A stretch of DNA of 64,000 nucleotides from Owenia fusiformis (GCA_903813345.2 CAIIXF020000001.1:33624866-33688865); one strand, 5' to 3'. Counted from the first letter of the stretch, positions 12,545 to 25,588 are shown. The notes: generated by a model from the sequence alone, not told the origin. Made by a program: numbers and translations.

Positions 12545-13200
12545 GGTACTAATTTTTCATTTGATTACTCTTACCGATTTTGAGGAATGGCGTCCAGAAA
12601 GTAGGTCAACACAAAAAGTTCTCAAAATTCAATGTATGAGTTATGACTCAAGCGTAGAATTTTCTCAGGAATCTGAATCTGCAAACCAAATTTCGATCCG
12701 ACTTCCAGTTTGGAAGTTATGGCGTTTTGATTGCTCAAAAATCGCCAAATTTGGTCCCCCATGTAAAGTCAATGGGAAAAAAAGATTTTTTGAAGTATAA
12801 AATACCAGATATAGACTGAGTACAGCTTGACATAATGAATGCCTATGAAAGAAGGAGAGTTCAAAAGCTACGTAGCTTCAAAATGTGGACACCAAAATGC
12901 ATAGGTCAAAATCTAAGTCAAATTCATAGTTTTTCCTAATTTTTGCGATTCTGACTCTACACGTTAATGTTTTGTTTCAAAACTTTGTATACATGTAGCA
13001 AAGAGTGTGCTAATAGTGTTAGCCTTTTGCCGTCAGAAAGTATTTTGACCCACTTTTGAGATATGGTGTCCGAAATTTAGGTCAAAATAAAAAATTATCC
13101 AAATTTAACTTATGAGTTATGAATTAAGGGTAGAATTATCACAGGAATCCGAATCTGCAAACCAAATTTCAACCAGACTTCCAGTTAAGATTCCATGCCA
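12545..13200 (+). repeat. Two diverged copies of a GAATCTGCAAACCAAATTTC repeat
   Basis: The blocks at about 12585-12730 and 13060-13190 share TATGAGTTATGA, then a TAGAATT stretch, then CAGGAATCYGAATCTGCAAACC and GACTTCCAGTT. The second is preceded by the TTAGCCTTTTGCCGTC block also seen at 1228. Non-coding. Confidence 0.55.
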
Positions 13201-13263
13201 TTTCGAAATTCAGATTTGCCAGTATCCACAATACAGATCCATCAAATATACTTTCAAAAATTC

Positions 13264-13355
13264 TTATCTACCTACTCAGCTACTTACTCAATTACTTAAT
13301 CATCTACTTACTCAGCTTCCTACTCAGTTACTTACTCAGCTTTTTACTCAACAAA
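13264..13355. repeat. Minisatellite of TACTCAGYTACTTACTCA units
   Basis: Repeats of CTACTTACTCAGCT / CTTACTCAGTTA occur in tandem. The same motif on the other strand (GAGTAAGTAGCTGAGTAA) forms arrays at 45970-46170 and 58670-58785. Confidence 0.75.
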
Positions 13356-14186
13356 ATCAATCTGGAGTCTTAAATTGAACTTTGTTCAATTTACCCCTCT
13401 AGTTTATATTGTTATGCAAATAGCTCATGAGATGTGCCTATGATCACATGGGACACTTATTGAAAAGGGAACATAGATTGCAGTGCTGTGCTTTGCATTG
13501 TATTCATAAATATGCTGGAGTATTATATTTTATTAATATACATGTAAAAGGGCAGAATAACCATAGATCTGTTAACGAGGCTTTCTCTTCAGACAAGGTC
13601 TATCTTGAGTGGATCTACTGCAGAACTAAAGAACAAGTACTTGTACAGACCCTTAGAATTCTGTTACAATATAATTCCTTCACAAAATTACAATTTCATA
13701 GTAGTATGATAAAGAACTGAACCAATTCTTACCTAGAAGTTGTTGTAAGCTATTAATTATGGACTTGAGGATCTGATGAACTAGATAAAGGTGAAATTAT
13801 GAGCTTATTTATGCGGTCCCCAGGTTTGCATCGACGTGAAGGAGCCAGTAGTCCATCACTATGGTAAGTGTAAAATAGAATATTCAGTCATGTCAGCCAT
13901 TGCATGGTGAGAGTTGCATGAGATGAACAGGCTCCATGCAATAATTGACTTCTAATTAGCATAGCAGACAACCTTATTCAGAAAGTTTTTTTTTTAATTT
14001 ACCCATGCCATACATGTGTAGCCATGTTTAAACTTCCTCATCAAATATATTCATGTCATTTGACAGATTAGATTTATTTGCTTAAGTTGCATTAATTTCC
14101 TACTAATATTTTATCATGCATAATGCATCTTGATATAAACATAAATGATATAAATATTACTTCCTACCATCCATCATACTATAATA

Positions 14187-14290
14187 CAGTAAAACCTGCG
14201 AACATGGAACACTCACCGGACTGGACAAAACTGTTCCTTGTTGAGAGGGTCCATACTCTTGGCCAACTCAAAAAATGCTGATTAAGCATA
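14187..14290 (+). mobile_element. Left end of a pogo/Tigger-like element (fragment)
   Basis: TA followed by CAGTAAAACCTG matches the terminal motif of the complete element at 42844-43310. The right end is not visible, so this is a fragment. Confidence 0.5.
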
Positions 14291-14486
14291 TATTTATTGT
14301 TATGAGCATTTTATACAGCGATTACTAACCAATAAGAACATCCGATTGAATTAAGTTTGTTTACATGTTCATATAGAGTGCATAAAATATTGGCCTCTGT
14401 TGATGTCTTGATGATGAATTACTGATGTGACATATAGAAAGTTGCTGCCAAGCACTGAAATTCAAGTTTCATCAACCCCATTTTTA

Positions 14487-14900
14487 TGTTCCCATCACAT
14501 AATGTGGGGCCATATTGTCAGCCTAGGCGCGTTCGTCTGTCTGTCCATCTGTCTGTCCATCTGTCCGTCTGTCCATTCGTCCGTACGTCCAGCAGTTTTC
14601 TCCAAAACCGCTACAGATATCACCTTAAAATTTTCAGGGATAACTTATGAGTGCATACAGATATGGATAAAAAAGTTAACTCGATACCTTCTTCCTGTCG
14701 GCCATTTTGAAGTCAAATGCTAAAATCCTTGTCCTCAAACTTGAAGAAAAACGGCTTCACAGTTGCTTTTAAAACTTTAACATCTTGTTCAGCTCACTTC
14801 ATTCTAGATCTGATTAGGCTATGGACCTGTGAGCTCAGTCATGTCAGCCATTTTGAATGTTTTAAGAAAAGCAGGATAATACTTTGTATCATATTGAAGC
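14487..14900 (+). repeat. CCCATCACATAATGTGGGG-headed repeat
   Basis: The head GTTCCCATCACATAATGTGGGG is followed by GTCTGTCCATCTGTCTGTCC runs, then the CTCCAAAACCGCTACAGATA and GGCCATTTTGAA blocks. It has the same plan as the GCTCAC family (palindromic head, then GTCYGTCC microsatellite) but a different head. Confidence 0.55.
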
Positions 14901-15661
14901 CCCTCTGAAGGGGGGGGGGGTAAACACACAGTACCATCGGAACAATGTACTCATATGATCTCGGGGCATTACATTCTTTGGCCAGATAATGATTCCGTAT
15001 TCACAATTTCTCAGGTCCAAAATCAAATTAAAATGAAGCTAGCGTCTCAGACGCTCTTCATATGCAAAAAATCCCCCTGAGTAAAACTGGAAGCAATACT
15101 CAGGAATTATAGACCGAGAAGTTTATGTGAGATTACTGAGGAAACTCAATATACATAAACAATTTATTTTTGTGACCGGTAAGGGATTGCACAGGAGCAA
15201 AGTGGAGTCATATGTTGTATTTGCGAATGCAACTAACCCCCATTCTGATACTCAAAGCATCTTTCTGTTTCACCTGAAACATCTCAGGGCTGAGAAGAAA
15301 TGAGATGTCAAACAAATAGCGGGGATGTTTAGGAATCATAATGACAGTAGTTTAATTAGCTACCACTTCTGCAATGCTATCACATATTTTCTTACTCTAG
15401 GGGTATACACCTGCTCAAAAATCACCATGGCCATTATTCCCCTGATTTTGTACCGACCAACCCCCCAGGCTGATCGTCTAAGTGATAACCTAAGAGTAGA
15501 TAGAAACAACGTAGCAACACAGCTCACATAATTTTGTTGTGTTATCAATGTAAAGTATACTAAATAACAACATTTCCTGTATTTTTGAGGACAGGAACAT
15601 TATATAAGCTCAAAGTTATTTAGTGATGCGTCTTATTTCAGTGTGATCACATGTCTTTACT

Positions 15662-15907
15662 TTGGAACAAGGGCATTTTACTTGTGTCAGGCGTTGTCAG
15701 AATCCAAATATTCACAATTTCGAAGATGTAATAAATCACAATATCGTAAAACATGCAGACAAATCACTGGTGGTAGGCGAATCACAAGGGTTGAATGAAA
15801 AATCGGGACATTTTGAATTTAACAGAATAGATATAGGCGTCATTCCTCAATCTATTACAGAAAGTGGGGAGGAACTCTTAATCGACAGTAAAAACTGCGC
15901 AGTGTGA
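15662..15907 (+). pseudogene. Degenerate C2H2 zinc-finger-like exon relic
   Basis: The frame reads FTCVRRC, then NFEDVINHNIVKHADKSL, giving C-X3-C-X13-H-X4-H, one residue off the classical C2H2 spacing. The 81-codon frame has no ATG at its start (TTG at 15662) and is closed upstream, though a TTATTTCAG splice-acceptor-like site precedes it at about 15632-15640. It may be an exon or relic of a transposon-borne or host zinc-finger gene similar to the one at 26310. Function unknown. Confidence 0.35.
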
Positions 15908-16625
15908 GTGACTTAAGTGGGTGTTAAATCGACTCAGGAAATGTCAAAATTTTCACATAATTATAAAAGAGATGAAGAAGCAAGGGATATACGAAATTTA
16001 TAGAAGCCGTGGAATCTGCTGAGAATGTTATAATGGCAGACAGATCTCTTTTACAATTACTAATTATATATTTTTAAGAACTTGGCCATTGGAACATTTT
16101 CTGTTAAATGTGAAGAAAATAATTTTAGACCATGATAATTAATAGAATGTTGAATAAATTGCATATTTTCCTATGTATGATTTGCAATATCGTTAACTTT
16201 ATACAGCATTTATAGTTACCTGTATGTCTTACTCCAATACTCAGAATGAGTATAAGAAGTCATTTACATTCGATGAATTGTTTTGCATAATATATATTAC
16301 TGATTCATTGCAGGTCAGGGCCATATGGCTCTTTAATCCATTTAATGACCTGTAATTTTTGCCACAGGAGGAACAAAGGCGCAGTCTGAATTAAAAAGTT
16401 TTTTTCTACAAATATATTGAATCATTTCAACCATTATGCTTATACATGACGTATTAAAGATTTCAATACATTTTGGATACGAGAAGTATAGTGTACACTG
16501 TAAGGTTTATGTTACGTATGCATTAGCAGATGGTTACGTTAATATTTCTGTGAGGAGGTCGATGTTGTTGTTTATTTGCGTATGGTATACGATTATATAG
16601 TATTTGTGAAAATAACACTCACTGA

Positions 16626-16930
16626 CAAGGAGGATTGGCTCCCAGAGTGCACCACCGATATTCTGTCCCATATATGGGTATGTCGTAATACAAAATTCGA
16701 ATTCAAACAGCCGCCATTTTGTTCACTTCAACATTTAAATCGTGAATTTTGGTCTTATTTCCAAACGAAAAATTCCAAAACTCACAAGAAACGATCGAGA
16801 TATTGGTTCGAATCTTTTGAACTGTTTATTTTGAATTTATAGTCGGTTTTAATTTCAGAAAATAACGACATTTCGACGTTTTCATTGTTGGAAAATATCG
16901 AGTTTCGATCCTGGGAGCCAATCCTCCTTG
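16626..16930. mobile_element. 305-bp MITE with perfect 20-bp TIR and 9-bp TSD
   Basis: The TIRs are CAAGGAGGATTGGCTCCCAG at 16626-16645 and its exact reverse complement at 16911-16930. The 9-bp direct repeat ACTCACTGA is at 16617-16625 and 16931-16939. The interior contains no ORF of note. TSD length points to a MULE-like mobiliser. The perfect ends suggest recent insertion. Confidence 0.93.
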
Positions 16931-16939
16931 ACTCACTGA

Positions 16940-18404
16940 AACACTTGAGGATTATTTAACTTTGAAACGTACATGTAGGTGTTACATCATTAGGTTTTCA
17001 AACAAAATTACCCCTTCTCCCCATCCTAATGGTATTGGAAATGTGGATTTCCTTCTCAATGAGGATATTCCTCAGGCATTAATTGAAGCATCTTGTTTTT
17101 GAGAAAACCATCAATGAATAAAAACAAAGGATTTAATAAAACTCCATAGAGATACATGTGCCTGAGTTTTGTGTTACTAGGCATGATGTTTGAGATATGT
17201 TAAACACCAGTGTAAAGGGTCAACATAAATTTACCATAGTTCATGCTCTCAACATTTCATGCCTATCTCCTAAGAGGTCAAGCAGTCTGACACTCCCTTT
17301 TTCAATTCCAATGAATTGACATTTCTGCATCTAAAACTTCTATTTTGTTCAGAAATCTCAATTCTTTTTAGCAATGGAATTAGGATTGTAAGGGATGATT
17401 TGGTGCAAACATTTTACACTCTCTTGGAGGTTGGAATGTAAAATGGAATTCTCCACTCTCATATAGCTAATTCATCACTGTAGTCCTTTACAAGTCAGCA
17501 TCACACCAGAAGTCATGAACTAGGTCATGTTGATTCATTTTCAAAAATAAGCTGAAATATTCATATTTTTCTAGTATAATCTAATCATCATGCAGCTAAG
17601 TCAACATAATATGTTATATTTAAGACTGGTAATTTCCATTCTCATCACATCTATCTGTTTTTCATCGGTATGGAATTGCAAAGTTTTCTACCATACTGAT
17701 GTACATTATATATGTAAGATCCTAGATGCAACTCAATTGAAAGTTATGACACTCGGATAATCTATTGCATTAAATAATAAATTATCATATCATATCTTAA
17801 TCATATTAATACTAATTAATACCAACAGCTCCTGAGTTATGTGAAAAATAATGAGGCCAATGAAGAAATCAATACAGAATAAACATGTACTTCTTGTAGA
17901 TAAAATAGTCAATATGAAAGCATATTTCCAACTGTAAACAAATATGCCTTTGTTTATATAGAGTAAAAGAAGCACCCTGGATCAATAGACTTATTCATTT
18001 TTATAGCATTACAAAATACGATAGAGAATTGATCAAAAAACTGATGTACCCACCGAGAAATCAATTGACAAATTAAGAACTGGTACTTGTACAACAATTA
18101 TAGAATTTTCAAGAAATATTTTGACGCAGTGAAATATCTTTTTGATGATATTTAAAATGAGGCCTTGGGTCTGATAATCTAGAAAACAATGAGTATCCAT
18201 ATGAAAGGCTAATTTTTTAACATTTTCACAGTGGCAGTGATGGCGATGAGGGAGATAAGGGTTGAAATTGCTTTTAGGACAAATAAACTTTTATTATTCT
18301 ATAGTGTCTGAAAAAGTATAAATATTTGTGCATATATCCTGACTAGCAGAAAAATGTTGTGTGTTGATATGCTAAATATCAACTACATTTAGATATCAAC
18401 CTTT
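16940..18404. other. Unassigned AT-rich stretch
   Basis: I see no exon, TIR, RNA gene or tandem array that I can support here. Short frames lack domains. Confidence 0.45.
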
Positions 18405-19613
18405 TTAGTTATATGGGTTTGTGTAAAAAACCGGTTGACCAGGTAACCGGGTAGCTGGGTGATCGGGTACCTAACGTTCCTAGCAGGGTTACCAACTTTC
18501 AAAGTTGCATTTTCCCCTAATATACAAAAAACGTTGATATTAATTATTTTGATATAATAGTGGAGTCAATTAAGGCAATAAAACCCTAGAATTGCACATG
18601 CTATATATATAGCACTATTTTCTGACATAAGAATCACTACTACATATATTTTTGATATCTAACGAAGTGGTGTTGAAAAGTGGCCCCATTTGATAATAAC
18701 AGGCCTTGAAAATTTTGGGCATTTACATTGAGCCCCATGTTAATTTATCAATCTTCAAAAGATCCCCTGCAGTACAGTTTTAGAGTAATAAAGCCCATAT
18801 TCCCAGGATGTTACAGTAGCATGATTATCTTCAAAATAAGAAGGGTTAAATTTTTTCTTTTACCTAGTTCCAAAGATATTTGCGTTTGAGTTTTAGAAAT
18901 TCCCCATTGGCTGCCATTATAAATGGCTATAAATATGGCTTTACTAAAGTGTCATTTTCTCAAAAATTCCACGGTGAAATTTTCTAATATTACAGATTCC
19001 TATAGTTAATATATTGATTTTAAAAAAATCAAACAGGTACATTTCTGAAAATTTCTTATTTTTGATATATTTAGCCGTTAAAAACTATAAAAGACCTGTA
19101 TTGAGCCCCATGTTAATTTATCAATCTTTCAAAGACCCTGTGCAGAACAGTTTTAGACTAATAATGCCCATTCTCCTACTATGTTACAATAACATGATTA
19201 TCTTCAAAATAAGAAGGGCAAATTCTTTTCTTTTACCTACTTCCAAAGATATTTGCATTTGAATTTTGGAAATTCCCCATTGGCTGCCATTATAAAAGGC
19301 TATCAATATGGCCTTACTAAAGTGTCCTTTTCTCAAAAAGTCCACGGTGGAATTTTCCAATATTGTAGATTTCTATAGTTAATGTATTGATTTAATAAAA
19401 ATCAAACAGGTACATTTCTAATTTTTTTTATTTTTTATATAATTAGCCGTTAAAAACTATATTAGAACCTATATTGAAGCCCATGTTAATTTATCAATCT
19501 TTCAAAGACCCTGTGCAGAACAGTTTTAGACTAATAATGCCCATTCTCATACTATGTTACAATAATATGATTATCTTCAAAATAGGAAGGGCTAATTTTT
19601 TTTCATTTACCTA

Positions 19614-20010
19614 GACTCCATTTCACTGTTTTATTGCGTCAGTGAGTAGAACCCCAAAAATAACAAATTGGGAGACCATTGTGCAATAATATATGGAAAA
19701 GTATATTCATAATGTACATGAATGACATTTGTATATTTCAGATTTTTTAGTTTTTTGTGCAATAAGCCTGTGCCCTCTTGTAATTTGAAGAATTTCGGCC
19801 ATGTTAATCTTATTGAAAATAACATGGCAGAGAAGCATCCAAATATAAGAGGCCACACACTTTATGAGCCAAACTAGAAGCAATCCAAGATATACACATG
19901 TCATTCATATACAATAGGAATACATTTTTCCTTATATTATTGCAAAATGATATTTTGATTTCTTATTTTTTTTAGCTTTTACTGACGCAATTAAACAGTG
20001 AAATGGACTC
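19614..20010. mobile_element. Mariner-like MITE nested in the giant foldback
   Basis: The ends GASTCCATTTCACTGTTT pair in inverted orientation. The flanks read CTAG on both sides (TA TSD at 19612-19613 and 20011-20012). Neighbouring units of the foldback give the empty site, TTTACCTAGTTCCAAAGATA. A sequence with the same internal AAAATAACATGGCAGAGAAG string occurs near 62394. Confidence 0.8.
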
Positions 20011-22479
20011 TAGTTCCAAAGATATTTGTGATTGAATTTTTGAAAATCCCTATTGGCTGCCATTATAAACCGCTATCAATATGGTTTACTATAATAGAGT
20101 GTCTTCTCAAAGAATCCACTGTGGAATTTTCTAATATTGTAGATATCTATAGTTAATATATATTTTTTTAAATCAAACAGCTACTTTTCTGAAAATTTCT
20201 TATTTTTAAAATATTTAGTCATTAAGTTAAAGATTGATTTAACATGGCGCATAATATAGGTTTTTATAGTTAATAACAGCTAATTATATAAATGAAACTA
20301 AAACACTTCAGAAATCTGCCTGCGTTTTAAAAAAAACAATAGAAATGTACAATATTAGAAAATTCCATAGTGGACTTTTTGAGAAAAGACGCTTTACTTA
20401 AGCCAAATTGATACCGTTTATAATGGCAGCTAATGGGGTTTTTCCAAAATGCAAACGTCACTATCTTTGGAAATAGGTCAAAGAAAAAATTTAATCCTTC
20501 ATATTTTGAAGATAATCGTGTTATTGTAACATCCTAGGAATAAGGGCTTCATCACTTTTGAACTGCTCTGTAGGGGGTCTTTTGAAGATTGATAATCTAA
20601 CATGGGGCCCAATATGTTTTTTATAGTTTTTAACGGCTAGATATATTCAAAATAAGAATTTTTCAGAAATGTGCCTGTTTGATTTTTTTAAAATTAATAT
20701 ATTAACTATAGAAATGTACAATATTAAAAATTCCATAGTGGACATTTTGCGAAAAGGAGACTTCAGTAAAGTCATAATGATAGCAGTTTATAATGGCATC
20801 CAATGGGGATTTCCAATATTTCAACGCCAATATCTTTGGAACTTAGTTGTTTTGGATAAAGTCATGTTATTGCAACATCCTTGGAATATGGCTCCATCAC
20901 TTTTGAACTGCTCTACAGGGGGAGTTTTTAACAGCTGAATATATTAAAAATAAGAATTTATCAGAAATGTGCCCGTTTGATTTTTTTAAATCAATATATA
21001 CATATATATTAACTCTACTATCGAAATATACGATACTAGAAAATTCCATGGTGGACTTTCTGAGAAATGGACATTTTAGTAAAGCTATTAATTGATAGCC
21101 GTTTATAATGGCAGCCAATGGGGAATTTCGAAAATTCAAAAGCAAATATCTTTGGAACTAGGTAGAGAAGTCATACCTTCTTATTTTGAAAATAATAGTG
21201 TTATTGTTATATCCTAGGAGTATGGCCCTTATCACTTTTGAACTGTTCTGCAAGGGACCTTTTGAAGATTGATAAATTATCATGGGGCTCAATATAGGTT
21301 TTTATAGTTTTTAAGGGCTAAATATATCAAAAATAAGAAATTTTCAGAAATGTACCCATTTGATTTTTTTAAAATCAATATATTAACTATACGAATCTGC
21401 AATATTAGAAAATTTCACCATGGACTTTTTGAGAAAAGGACAATTTAGTAAAGCCATATTGATAGCCGTTTATAATGGCAGCCAATGGAGAATTTTCAAA
21501 ATTCAAACGCAAATATCTTTGGAACTAGGTAAAAGAAAAAATTTAACCCTTCTTATTTTGAAGATAATCATGTTATTGTAACGTATTTGGAGAATTGGCA
21601 TAATTACTCTAAAACTGTCCTGTATGGGGTCTTTTGAAGATTGGTAAATTAACATGGGGCTCAATATAGGTTTTTATAGTTTTTAACAGCGAAATATATA
21701 AAAAACAAGAAATTTTCAGAAATGTACCTGTTTGATTTCTTTAAAATCAATATATCAACTATAGAAATCTGCAATATTAGAAAATTTCACCGTAGAATTT
21801 TTGAGAAAAGGACACTTAAGTAAAGCCATATTGATAGCCATTTATAATGGCAGCCAATGGGGAATTTCCAAAATTCAAACTCAAATATCTTTGGAACTAG
21901 GTAAAAGAAAAAATTTAACCCTTCTTATTTTGAAGATAATCATGCTTCTGTAACATCCTGGGAATATGGGCTTTATTACTCTAAAACTGTACTGCAGGGG
22001 ATCTTTTGAAGATTGATAAATTAACATGGGGCTCAATGTAAATGTCCAAAATTTTCAAGGCCTGTTATAATCAAATGGGGCCACTTTTCAACACCACTTC
22101 GTTAGATATCAAAAATATATGTATTAATAATACTTATGTCAAAAAATGATGCTATATATATAGCATGTGCAATTGAACACTTATCTGACTCCACTATAAC
22201 CCAATATCATGGCCGTAAATCGAACAAAATAAAAGGCGGGGAGGAAGAGATTTCTACTAGAAATTAAACAAATGTGGACGAATATGCACACGTGTATATA
22301 TATTGAAACATTAATTGCCGTTTATCTGTCATTTAACGTAAGATGACATTAGTTGCTTGGTTTATTGCCCACACATGAGTAATTGACAGGATGTTGATGA
22401 TTCTCGAAGATTTATGCACATATATTGAAACGTTTATAGTTGAACATTTTTATTTGTCAATTAAAGTACGAAGTACGAC

Positions 22480-22680
22480 TTACGATGTTGGTTGCTTGTT
22501 TTATAGCCTGCTGGGTGATTGACAGGGTATTGATGATTGTTTGTTTTGCTGGTTGGTTGGTTTATTGGTAGATTAGTTCGTTGCTTGGTTATTTCGTTGT
22601 TTGCTTGATTGGTTGGATGGATTGTCTGTCGAGTTGGAGGCCAGTTGGGTGGTTGGTTGTTTGGGTTTTTCAGTGGCACA
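22480..22680. repeat. TTGGTTGGTT-rich low-complexity tract
   Basis: Irregular TTGGTTGG / TTGATTGGTTGG runs lie in the right arm of the giant foldback, without a counterpart in the left arm. This is probably a later expansion. The Asn/Pro/Gln-rich translation on the minus strand is a repeat artefact. Confidence 0.6.
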
Positions 22681-22799
22681 TTTTAGGGTATAAAATGAAA
22701 ATAATCAAATTCCTAACCCTGCTAGGAATGTTAGGTACCCGATCACCCGGCCACCCGGTTATCCAGTCACCCAGTTTTTTACACAAACCTTAGTTATAT

Positions 22800-23960
22800 A
22801 GAGCAAATGGCCCGTTTTAAACCTGTTGAAAAGCAACTACCTCAAGAATTCTACTTCCATTTGCACTAGCATTGCTAGTTGTGAAATTGCATGACTTCAG
22901 AAAACAACACATGGACAAATTGAAAACCAGAAAGAAATGAATGCAAGTGGAAGTATGAATTTCTTCATTCAAAAGATGCATGGTCTCAGTTTAAAGTTTA
23001 TATTGGTAATCATTTCTGGAATTTACGACTGAATGGGTTATAGAACCTATAGCTTGGTAAATCTATATGGAGCATCTAGCTTGTACAAGCAGAAGTATTC
23101 AATGTTCGTGGGTTAATTAAGACACAGAACATTGACTTGGTGAATTCAAGCTTCGAAATGTTATTTTAAACCAGTGTTATCTCCTACACATACAGATTTC
23201 TTTTATATATTGCTTGAGGCCCACTGCTGGCATGGAGAAAAGGCAAACATTTCACTCATGCAGTTCTTATAGATTTAACACAAGATTCAGCAGCAGCATT
23301 CTGTCTTTACCTGTTGGGGAGGTATATTATCATATAGACTTTGTATTGCTGATGCAAAAGTATAGTAAGAACCAATGAAATGTCAGTGACTATTTTAGAT
23401 AGACACCATTAATGCAAACAGCATAGAAGAAGAGAAAAAGAGAAAAATGTGCCGATGTTAATGATTTGGTGATATCTCAGGAAAACTGTTTGATACAACA
23501 AAGTGATGAACTGTAGAAGTCACAAGAGACTGCTTAATCTATTTATGATAACTACTTTTCATTATATAGAAATCTGGATTGATAATAATAAAGCTTCATT
23601 GATATCAGTGAATTTACCTCATAGACTATCAGAGATGTTGAAATTAAAAGGAAAAATGGCTAGCATCTAATCTCAGAGTTGGATGATATTTCACCAAATA
23701 CATGTAAAAGGCTTTGCAAGGGTAATTAACCCTCAGTTGGTCAGTCGGTCGATCCATTTTTGAGATATTTGATTTAAAAAAACAGTAAAAATAGGCTAGG
23801 GAGTTCAAAGCTGACCTTGAGATGTGACCTTAAAGTGGGAACATTGACTGCCGAGTCGTATCCAATGATCCTGGGACTATCGTAAAATGAAAGCTTTGAA
23901 TATGTTGTTGCCTTTAAAAATGTATCTATTTTCCATGTATGCAACTAGAATTCGTGCACA
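22800..23960. other. Unassigned stretch
   Basis: Nothing I can support as gene or repeat. It contains no long inverted or tandem structure that I could see. Confidence 0.4.
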
Positions 23961-23963
23961 TAC

Positions 23964-24037
23964 CTTATATCGATCGATAATGGCAAACGAAAATCCTCTA
24001 ATTCTTCGTCTTCTTCGATCTGCTTCTTCTCCGCCAT
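23964..24037 (-). CDS. Possible first coding exon, unknown gene
   Basis: On the minus strand an ATG in good context (AAAAATGGCGG) opens MAEKKQIEEDEELEDFRLPL, followed by SIDI and a split codon at AG|GTATGTG, a consensus-like splice donor. The 74-nt exon would leave phase 2. The peptide is acidic and charged, typical of an N-terminal tail; I do not recognise the family. The remaining exons would lie to the left (below 23960), but I could not identify one. The sequence upstream (24040-24300) is richer in CpG than its surroundings, which is compatible with a promoter. It could equally be a chance ORF. An overlapping longer minus-strand frame (23877-24089) has no domain and I discount it. Confidence 0.35.
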
Positions 24038-24674
24038 TTTTTATTAAACCGTAAGTTTGTTCTCTAACGTCCGTGTAATGTTTTTTCACTTTTATTTCAG
24101 ATTACACTTCGGATTCAACTTTTAATGCTTTCTAATAATCATCAAGTGATTTTTATAAGAAACGTTTCCATAAAAAGACTCACACTCTCAGAGATTTTAT
24201 CGATTCGAGCAGCCAGAAAAATTAGTTTCAATTTCACCCGCTAGGTGTTTCAACGTCGTCTTGGAAAGAATTTGAAAAATCTATGAGTACTATATATATA
24301 TACAGGTGTATTATCAAAGTAAAATTAAATGAAAATTACTCGGATTGTGTTAGTTATTGCTCTTATATTCATATACATTGTCTTTTATTATGCCTTTGTT
24401 GTGGAAACATTTTGTAGTTTCAACACAATAATCAATATTGGGGAATGTTTTGTTTGATGCAGAACCAAGACACCAAATTAGTAATCACTTTTCTCTCTAT
24501 AGAACAGAATGTATCAGTGTGCGATGATTAGATAAACTAATTAATCTAATCGTGGCACTATTGGTTGCTGAAAAACAAAAGATTGTTCAATGTAGGGTCT
24601 TCTGCTTGATTGTGGTATAGATTAACAGCATCACTGGACTAATAAGTCAGCAAATATAACTAAAAGGCATCTAT

Positions 24675-25006
24675 CACTGGCGGATATGGGGGGGGGGCCC
24701 AGGGGCCCGGGCCCCCCCCCCCTTGGGTGGGCCCAGAAAAAAAAAATTGTGCCCAAAAAAAATTTTGAGCCTAATAAGGCGTTTAGGCCCCAAAAAGTAG
24801 GCCTTTTTGGTCATAAATTGGCCTTGTAAGGCCTTATTTGTTAATTTTAGGCCAAATTTTGAAGAAAATGGGCCTCAAAATTTCAAAATTTGGGCCCACT
24901 TTTGGGTTTATGGGGCCCAAAATTTTTTTCCGCGCAAGCGCGGAAGTTGTTTTCTAAGACCACAAGTTTGGGCCCCCCCCCTTGTTGGTTCCCAGATCCG
25001 CCCCTG
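24675..25006. mobile_element. hAT-like MITE with CASKGGCGGATMTGGG ends
   Basis: The left end CACTGGCGGATATGGGG pairs with the right end CCCAGATCCGCCCCTG (read inverted: CAGGGGCGGATCTGGG). The flanks share TCTAT (24670-24674 and 25007-25011), shorter than the 8 bp usual for hAT, so the TSD is eroded or the class uncertain. The interior is rich in GGGCCC and AAAATTTTGGGCC words. Confidence 0.7.
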
Positions 25007-25588
25007 TCTATGGAGAAAGAGAGATTTAACTACGAGCAAAAACTCTGTATCCAACTGCTGATAATAGTGAATTTATGTGAAATTTAGAGGCAAGGAAAGG
25101 AATATCAGACTTCTGAGGCTTTGGTGCATAAGGTGTTTACCATATAGAGAGCAACCATAGGAGTAAGGTATAATTTTGTTCCTATAGGGAAACAAAAATG
25201 TTGGATGATACTAGTAGTTAATACTTTACTTCAAAGTCAGTAAATTATCACTTGTGAATAAAAGGAGTCTACTGAACTGACACCAAAACACATTTTGAAT
25301 GGAAATCTGAGAGGATATACATATAAATCTGAGAGGATACATACAAAAGCTGATTACTGGCAGTAATTTAAGCATTTTGGAATTATGTATCTATGAGAGA
25401 GAATTCATATGATAGAATTTATGTATATGGTGTTGCCCCTAGAACTTTGCTATCAGAATTGAGGCCAACATGACGTATTATTGATTAACACCCAAATGAA
25501 ACTCTGCTTAGGATGAATGTTCAGTTAACTTGAATCAGCTATAGGGTAATGAACCCATCCTGACATCTCAATCATAAAATATATTTCA

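Larger units (their letters stand above)
18415..22790. mobile_element. Giant foldback element (about 4.4 kb) built of about 372-bp units
   Basis: The roughly 100-bp terminal inverted repeats begin GGGTTTGTGTAAAAAAC and continue through a GATCGGGTACCTAAC block to CCTAGCAGGGTTA. The direct repeat TAGTTATAT flanks it at 18406-18414 and 22791-22799 (9 bp, or 10 bp if the last base is excluded from the element). The left arm carries about three roughly 372-bp units (GCCCCATGTTAATTTATCAATC at about 18731, 19104 and 19480). The right arm carries about five of the same unit in inverse orientation. The two arms could form a very long hairpin. No transposase. Confidence 0.85.

Noticed and set aside
16576-16842. 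88-residue frame across 16.6-16.8 kb
   Set aside because: It runs across the border of the 305-bp MITE and its interior; no domain.
22461-22679. Asn/Pro/Gln/Thr-rich minus-strand protein
   Set aside because: Translation of the TTGGTTGG low-complexity tract.
24675-25006. Protein-coding frames at 24807-25087
   Set aside because: They lie in a hAT-like MITE with GGGCCC-rich low-complexity sequence; no domain.
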